DNA of 7,938 bases. Origin: Magnetovibrio sp. (GTDB lineage Bacteria; Pseudomonadota; Alphaproteobacteria; Rhodospirillales; Magnetovibrionaceae). The stretch lies in the NCBI GenBank assembly GCA_016763895.1, contig JAESSV010000017.1:1-7938 (forward strand). The letters run 5' to 3'. Positions 4,476-7,938 of the stretch are shown here, one piece after another (the stretch's first letter is position 1; every line of letters begins with the position of its first letter). Position numbers and translations under genes: made by a program. The notes beneath the pieces are model-generated. The model was not told where the DNA came from, did no database searches, and saw nothing but the letters and a program-made list of their open reading frames with translations.

Positions 4476-4859
4476 GTGCCAAATATGTCGTGCATTGAAC
4501 AATTGGTCGAAGATGTGGGGCTTGAATCCGCCCAAAGGCTCATTGGTATGTTTCGCGATGATGTCGCTGACCGCATCAAATTCATCGAAGGTTTTGTCGA
4601 CAATAACATGGGTGACTTAAAAGAACTGCACCGCCATGCCCATACACTCAAAGGCATGTGCATGACCTATGGCGCCTTAAAAGGTGCCGAAGCCGCAAAC
4701 GAACTTCAAGAGATCTGCGAAGTGAATGATGAAGCTCTTATTCTTGAAAAATCCCTCGCGGCCTTGAACATCATTCCCTTTGACGTCAAAGCCGTGGTCA
4801 GCTTCATGACCATTTATGCACAAAATATAGATCCCAAAACCAACGTCCATAAAGAATAA
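4476..4859 (+). CDS. Stand-alone Hpt (histidine phosphotransfer) domain protein
   Basis: The 127-residue protein is a single Hpt domain: an N-terminal helix (about 7-27), a second helix (28-45), and the phosphorylation helix with HRHAHTLKGMCMTYGA, in which His56 of the AHTLKG motif is the expected phospho-acceptor and Lys59-Gly60 are the conserved partners. Later helices cover about 67-85 and 87-115. Hpt proteins carry phosphate between the receiver of a hybrid histidine kinase and a response regulator. No kinase or receiver is encoded nearby, so its partners are elsewhere in the genome. It starts with GTG 11 bp after the apt stop and is surely co-transcribed with apt; the purine-salvage neighbour does not itself indicate which pathway it serves. 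The last 12 residues form a charged tail. It converges with mutY, with only 18 bp between stop codons and no hairpin terminator visible there. Confidence 0.88.
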   Translation: MPNMSCIEQLVEDVGLESAQRLIGMFRDDVADRIKFIEGFVDNNMGDLKELHRHAHTLKGMCMTYGALKGAEAANELQEICEVNDEALILEKSLAALNIIPFDVKAVVSFMTIYAQNIDPKTNVHKE

Positions 4860-4877
4860 TCTATACGCACGTTGGGC

Positions 4878-5969
4878 TTAGCTTTTTTGCGCGTGGGCAA
4901 TGGCTTTCTTCATGACGCTGGGCAAGGCTTCTGTTTCTAAATCATCTGGAGCCACCCAAACGCCAGCCATTTCAACATCCCCTTCAAGGCTGACCTGAAT
5001 GATACCCAGTTCCAAATGGAAATGGGTAAAGGTATGTTTGATAAAACCGGAACAAGCCTGACAAGACGATGCCGAAAAAGGCTTGATGGCGCGATCAAAG
5101 CTCGCCAAATCTTCTTCCCACGGCGTAGACGGAAGCCCCATCATCCTCCCCAACAAGCCCTTGGGTGGACGTTGTTCCAACAACACATGACCGTTTGGAC
5201 GCGTGATCCAAAATGCCCAGCCTCTGCGGGTGGGTTTGAGCTTCTTTGGAGCCTTTTTGGGGAATTCAAGCACAACATTTCCGGCATATGCTTGGCAAGA
5301 CTTTATCCAGGGACACGCTTGGCAATCGGGGTTTTTGGGGCGGCACACTTGAGAGCCCAAATCCATCAAGGCCTCGGCAAAATCTCCGCTGCGATCCTGA
5401 GGCAATAATGCGGTCGCTTTGCGTTGAATTTGATCTTTGTTTTTCGGCATTAGAGCATCAAGGGCGTACAGCCGGCTGAGCGTGCGAATGACATTTCCAT
5501 CCACCGGTGCCGAAGCCCCATTAAAGGCAATCGCCGAAACCGCAGCCGCTGTATACGGCCCAATGCCCGGAAGCTTTAACAGATCTTGAGCGGCGCGCGG
5601 AAAAGCGCCTTGGCATTGATCCGCGATAAACCGCGCGCACTTCACCATATTGCGGGCGCGCGCATAATAGCCAAGCCCGGCCCAAGCCCGCATGATGTCC
5701 TTGTCCTCAGCCTCAGCCATGGCTTTGACCGTGGGCCATTTGCTTAGAAAGTTTAAATAATAGGGAATCACCGCCGTGACCGTGGTTTGTTGCAACATAA
5801 TTTCGGCCAGCCACACCCGATAAGGGTTGCGTTTGCCACACGCCGCATCCCGCCAGGGCAAATCCCTGTGGTGCTGATCAAACCAGGCCAAAAGTTGGTC
5901 GGTTAAGTGTGTTTGGGAAAATGTTGTCACAATAATTCTGAATGATTGTTTCTCGGGGCTAGAAACCAT
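4878..5969 (-). CDS. mutY: A/G-specific adenine DNA glycosylase MutY
   Basis: MutY removes adenine mispaired with 8-oxoguanine or guanine, starting base-excision repair. In the 363-residue reading from ATG 5969 the domains are: LPWR (37-40), catalytic Glu56 in EIMLQQT, the helix-hairpin-helix LPGIGPYTAAAV (133-144), Asp157 in PVDGNVIR, and the iron-sulfur ligands C209-X6-C216-X2-C219-X5-C225. A C-terminal NUDIX-like domain follows, with VLLEQRPPKGLLGRMMGLP (262-280) and HTFTHFHLEL (312-321), where FTH matches the 8-oxoG-sensing FSH loop. All key residues are present. The start is uncertain: a TTG at 6002 would overlap the divergent gene, ATG 5969 leaves 11 bp between start codons, and GTG 5930 would give an E. 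coli-like distance to LPW; none has a clear ribosome binding site. It sits in the usual alphaproteobacterial position beside the DUF721 gene. Confidence 0.95.
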   Translation of the reverse strand: MVSSPEKQSFRIIVTTFSQTHLTDQLLAWFDQHHRDLPWRDAACGKRNPYRVWLAEIMLQQTTVTAVIPYYLNFLSKWPTVKAMAEAEDKDIMRAWAGLGYYARARNMVKCARFIADQCQGAFPRAAQDLLKLPGIGPYTAAAVSAIAFNGASAPVDGNVIRTLSRLYALDALMPKNKDQIQRKATALLPQDRSGDFAEALMDLGSQVCRPKNPDCQACPWIKSCQAYAGNVVLEFPKKAPKKLKPTRRGWAFWITRPNGHVLLEQRPPKGLLGRMMGLPSTPWEEDLASFDRAIKPFSASSCQACSGFIKHTFTHFHLELGIIQVSLEGDVEMAGVWVAPDDLETEALPSVMKKAIAHAQKS

Positions 5970-5980
5970 ACCATAAGCCC

Positions 5981-6499
5981 ATGGCAAAAAAAACGACACC
6001 AAAACCTGTTGGTATTATCCCCAGCGATCGACGCGGTCGATCTCCGCGAGCGTTATCACAAACCATCAACCGGCTGACCAAGTCCATGTTGGGTCGTCAT
6101 GGTTTGGTCAGGGGAACCTTGCTCACCAAATGGCATGACGTCGTCGGTGAAAAGCTATCCAGCCACACCAGCCCTGAAAAAATTGTTTTTGCGCGCGATG
6201 GGAAAAGCGGCGGAATCTTGCATTTGCGGTGTGACAGCGGGGCCTTTGCCACCCAGGTCCAACATCAAGAATTACAAATATTAGAGCGCATCAATACCTT
6301 TTTTGGCTACAAAGCCATTGTCCGCATCAAATTAATACAAGCCCCACTGGGTCGCAAAAGAATGCCGCGGGTTAAACCCCCGATCCCCTTGAGCTCGCAT
6401 CAAGCTCAAAAATTGTCCGAAACCGTTGCCTCCGTTGAAGACGACGAACTGCGCGCCGCGCTTGAACGGCTTGGCGCATCTATTTTGCGGCGCACCTAA
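5981..6499 (+). CDS. DUF721 (DciA-like) protein
   Basis: This 172-residue basic protein has the DUF721 pattern: an N-terminal Arg-rich stretch followed by PRALSQTINRLTKSMLG (22-38), LLTKWHDVVGEKLSSHTSPEKI (47-68), and the strand-rich GILHLRCDSGAFATQ (78-92) leading to helix HQELQILERINTFFG and VRIKLIQAP. DUF721 includes DciA, the replicative-helicase operator protein of most bacteria, which contacts DnaB; alphaproteobacterial members of this shape are widely annotated only as DUF721, so a DciA role is inferred. A C-terminal tail (123-172) ends in a predicted helix, DELRAALERLGASILRRT. Its ATG is 11 bp from the likely mutY start and has no ribosome binding site, so the message may be leaderless. 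The dsbA-like gene and smc follow on the same strand, and a perfect DnaA box lies just after its stop. Confidence 0.85.
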   Translation: MAKKTTPKPVGIIPSDRRGRSPRALSQTINRLTKSMLGRHGLVRGTLLTKWHDVVGEKLSSHTSPEKIVFARDGKSGGILHLRCDSGAFATQVQHQELQILERINTFFGYKAIVRIKLIQAPLGRKRMPRVKPPIPLSSHQAQKLSETVASVEDDELRAALERLGASILRRT

Positions 6500-6500
6500 G

Positions 6501-6509
6501 TTATCCACA
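6501..6509 (+). promoter_or_regulatory. Perfect DnaA box (TTATCCACA)
   Basis: TTATCCACA starts two bases after the stop codon of the DUF721/DciA-like gene and 19 bases before the -35 element of the dsbA-like gene. It matches the consensus TTATNCACA fully and is the strongest variant in E. coli. No second copy was seen nearby, so it is not an origin; DnaA control of the downstream promoter is possible. Confidence 0.5.
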
Positions 6510-6528
6510 ACATGTTATCGCCCAAGGC

Positions 6529-6557
6529 TTGAGAACCACACCAGACAGCCTTATATT
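6529..6557 (+). promoter_or_regulatory. Sigma-70-type promoter for the dsbA-like gene (and probably smc)
   Basis: TTGAGA (6529-6534, five of six matches) is 17 bases from TATATT (6552-6557, five of six). Transcription would start near 6564, 24 bases before the ATG at 6588, leaving room for the GGAG site at 6578-6581. This is the best-formed promoter in the window. Confidence 0.65.
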
Positions 6558-6587
6558 ATTCCATATCTAGTCGTTTTGGAGATTTTA

Positions 6588-7253
6588 ATGTCTATATATG
6601 CAACCACATATACATTCACCCGCGAAACACGCCGCATATTGGCCGTTGTTTCCATATTCCTGATCACCGCATTCGCATTTGCGGGCGCCCCGACGTCGGC
6701 TCAGGCTCAGATGGCTTCCTTTGAAGACGCCAAAGGCGAAATGTCCATCGGCAATGCAGATGCGCCGGTCACGCTTCACGAATATGCCTCTCTCACCTGT
6801 GGGCACTGTGCTAATTTCCACAAAAACACCCTGCCGAAAATCAAAAAGCAATATATCGATACGGGCAAAGTCCGCGTTGTTTTTCATGATTTTCCGCTGG
6901 ATGCCCTCGCCATGGGTGCGGTCATGATCGCTCGGTGTTCTGGCCCGGACCGTTTTGCCGATTTTACCGACATGCTGTTTCAAACCCAATCCACATGGCG
7001 CGATGCAGACAATCCGTTGCCCGCCCTTAAAACGCTTGCTCAGTTTTACGGTTTAAAGGGGGACGATGTTCAAACGTGTCTCAATAATCAAGACCTGCTC
7101 AAATCCGTGCAAAGCAATCAAAAAGCTGCATCTGCTCGCCACAAAATTCGCTCCACGCCGTCCTTTGTTTTGGATGGCGAACTGATCGAAGGCGCTCAAC
7201 CGTTTGATAACTTCAAAGCTGCTTTGGATAAATCCTTAGCGGCTCATCAATAA
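6588..7253 (+). CDS. DsbA-family periplasmic thiol:disulfide oxidoreductase
   Basis: The 221-residue protein has a signal peptide: basic TRETRR, a hydrophobic core (17-32), and cleavage after SAQA at about residue 40. The mature part is a thioredoxin fold with an inserted helical domain: strand VTLHEYASLTCGHCANFH, whose active site is C71-G-H-C74, then the insertion (about 105-165, with extra Cys117 and Cys164), then the cis-proline loop RSTPSFVLDG with Thr190-Pro191, and a final helix. A CGHC site is like that of protein disulfide isomerase and is frequent in alphaproteobacterial DsbA-like proteins. It should introduce or rearrange disulfides in exported proteins. The start is ATG 6588, with GGAG six bases upstream and a good promoter; the frame stays open back to 6426 but that part overlaps the DUF721 gene. 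The next gene, smc, begins 24 bp downstream and is probably co-transcribed. Confidence 0.92.
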   Translation: MSIYATTYTFTRETRRILAVVSIFLITAFAFAGAPTSAQAQMASFEDAKGEMSIGNADAPVTLHEYASLTCGHCANFHKNTLPKIKKQYIDTGKVRVVFHDFPLDALAMGAVMIARCSGPDRFADFTDMLFQTQSTWRDADNPLPALKTLAQFYGLKGDDVQTCLNNQDLLKSVQSNQKAASARHKIRSTPSFVLDGELIEGAQPFDNFKAALDKSLAAHQ

Positions 7254-7277
7254 GACCGATCCGGGGGGCTGAGAAAC

Positions 7278-7938
7278 GTGCTGCGCTTTTCCAAGCTCAG
7301 GTTGACGGGGTTTAAATCCTTCGTCGACCCGACTGAGCTCATCATTGAGCCGGGCCTCACCGGTGTGGTCGGGCCCAATGGCTGTGGAAAATCAAATTTA
7401 GTCGAAGCCCTTAAATGGGTGATGGGCGAAACCTCGGCAAAACAAATGCGTGGTTCAGCCATGGACGATGTGATTTTTGGGGGCTCTGCGAACCGCCCAG
7501 AACGCAACTTGGCTGAAGTCGTCTTGCACCTGGACAACAAAGACCGCAATGCGCCCGCCATATTCAACGATGCCGACGAATTGGAAGTCGTGCGCAAAAT
7601 CGAACGCGATCGCGGTTCAAACTACAAGGTCAACGGCAAGGACGTGCGGGCCAAAGACGTTCAATTGTTGTTCGCCGATGCGGCCTCGGGATCACGGTCA
7701 ACGGCTTTGGTCAGTCAGGGTAAAATTGGCCAAATCATTTCTTCAAAGCCCCAAGACCGGCGCATGTTGTTGGAAGAAGCCGCAGGCATTACGGGCTTGC
7801 ATTCCAGACGTCACGAAGCCGAATTGCGGCTGCGCGGGGCCGAAAACAATCTGTCTCGTCTGGACGACATCCTCATCACATTAGAAGGCCAATTGGCGAG
7901 TTTGAAAAAACAAGCCCGACAAGCCACGCGCTCTCGAA
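7278..7938 (+). CDS. smc: Chromosome segregation ATPase SMC (N-terminal 220 residues, cut by window edge)
   Basis: SMC dimers organise and compact the chromosome by ATP-driven loop extrusion, usually with ScpA and ScpB. The visible part is the N-terminal ATPase half-head and the start of the coiled coil. It begins [18 protein letters not shown], followed by the Walker A motif GPNGCGKSN (32-40), [14 protein letters not shown] (57-70), the Q-loop [11 protein letters not shown] with Gln147, and the LLEEAAGI helix that leads to the first coiled-coil heptads after about residue 185. The start is GTG 7278; the residues that follow match the family's usual N-terminus directly, though the ribosome binding site is only a G-run with GAG close to the start. 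The frame is open to the last base, so the hinge, second coiled coil and C-terminal half-head lie beyond the window. It follows the dsbA-like gene by 24 bp, a common alphaproteobacterial arrangement. Confidence 0.95.
   Translation, partial: MLRFSKLRLTGFKSFVDPTELIIEPGLTGVVGPNGCGKSNLVEALKWVMGETSAKQMRGSAMDDVIFGGSANRPERNLAEVVLHLDNKDRNAPAIFNDADELEVVRKIERDRGSNYKVNGKDVRAKDVQLLFADAASGSRSTALVSQGKIGQIISSKPQDRRMLLEEAAGITGLHSRRHEAELRLRGAENNLSRLDDILITLEGQLASLKKQARQATRSR

Noticed and set aside
4860..4900. Bidirectional terminator between the Hpt gene and mutY
   Set aside because: The 18-bp gap and flanks contain CGCACG and a T6 run, but no stem of useful length precedes the T-run on either strand.
5016..5479. 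Two plus-strand frames (130 and 77 codons) opposite mutY
   Set aside because: They lie entirely within mutY, whose iron-sulfur and NUDIX-like motifs are intact on the other strand; no ribosome binding sites or recognisable domains.
6585..6989. 134-codon minus-strand frame opposite the dsbA-like gene
   Set aside because: It is the mirror of a confidently assigned gene with signal peptide, CGHC site and cis-Pro loop; the translated product is Arg/Cys/Gly-rich and shows no family.

Overview
The window looks like chromosomal DNA of an alphaproteobacterium of moderate GC content, probably a marine or aquatic Rhodospirillales-type organism. That assignment is inference. It rests on the order mutY (divergent), DUF721/DciA-like gene, DsbA-type oxidoreductase, smc at the right end, which is a typical alphaproteobacterial neighbourhood, and on c2-like cytochromes and a TRAP-type binding protein further left. 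No mobile element, CRISPR array, tRNA or rRNA was seen.

Layout. At 1-567 two minus-strand genes encode envelope proteins of unknown function: a truncated Gly/Ser/Trp-rich exported protein and a small coiled-coil protein with a C-terminal membrane segment. At 739-1854 an orphan, membrane-anchored TRAP (DctP/TakP-like) solute-binding protein has no permease genes beside it and has lost the family's carboxylate-binding arginine. A 368-bp gap follows. It holds a perfect 11-bp tandem repeat placed exactly 10 bp before a TATAAG hexamer, the geometry of a Pho-box-type, activator-dependent promoter.

At 2223-3843 three paralogous, very lysine-rich, monohaem c2-like cytochromes lie in tandem. The first and third have cleavable signal peptides and the second has a lipoprotein signal. 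Each seems to be its own transcription unit: a strong terminator follows the first, a weak one the second, and there is a promoter candidate before each. This array is the most unusual part of the window. The three proteins share a haem-site core but differ in N-terminus, loops and anchoring, as expected of electron carriers specialised for different partners or membranes.

At 3949-4859 apt (purine salvage) and a stand-alone histidine phosphotransfer (Hpt) protein form a tight two-gene unit. They are preceded by a 12-bp-stem hairpin that lacks a U-tract. mutY runs back toward this unit at 4878-5969. From 5981 rightwards come a DUF721/DciA-like gene, a perfect DnaA box directly after it, a well-formed promoter, a DsbA-family thiol oxidoreductase and the first 220 codons of smc, cut by the window edge. 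The right part is genome-maintenance housekeeping; the left and middle parts are envelope and electron-transfer functions.
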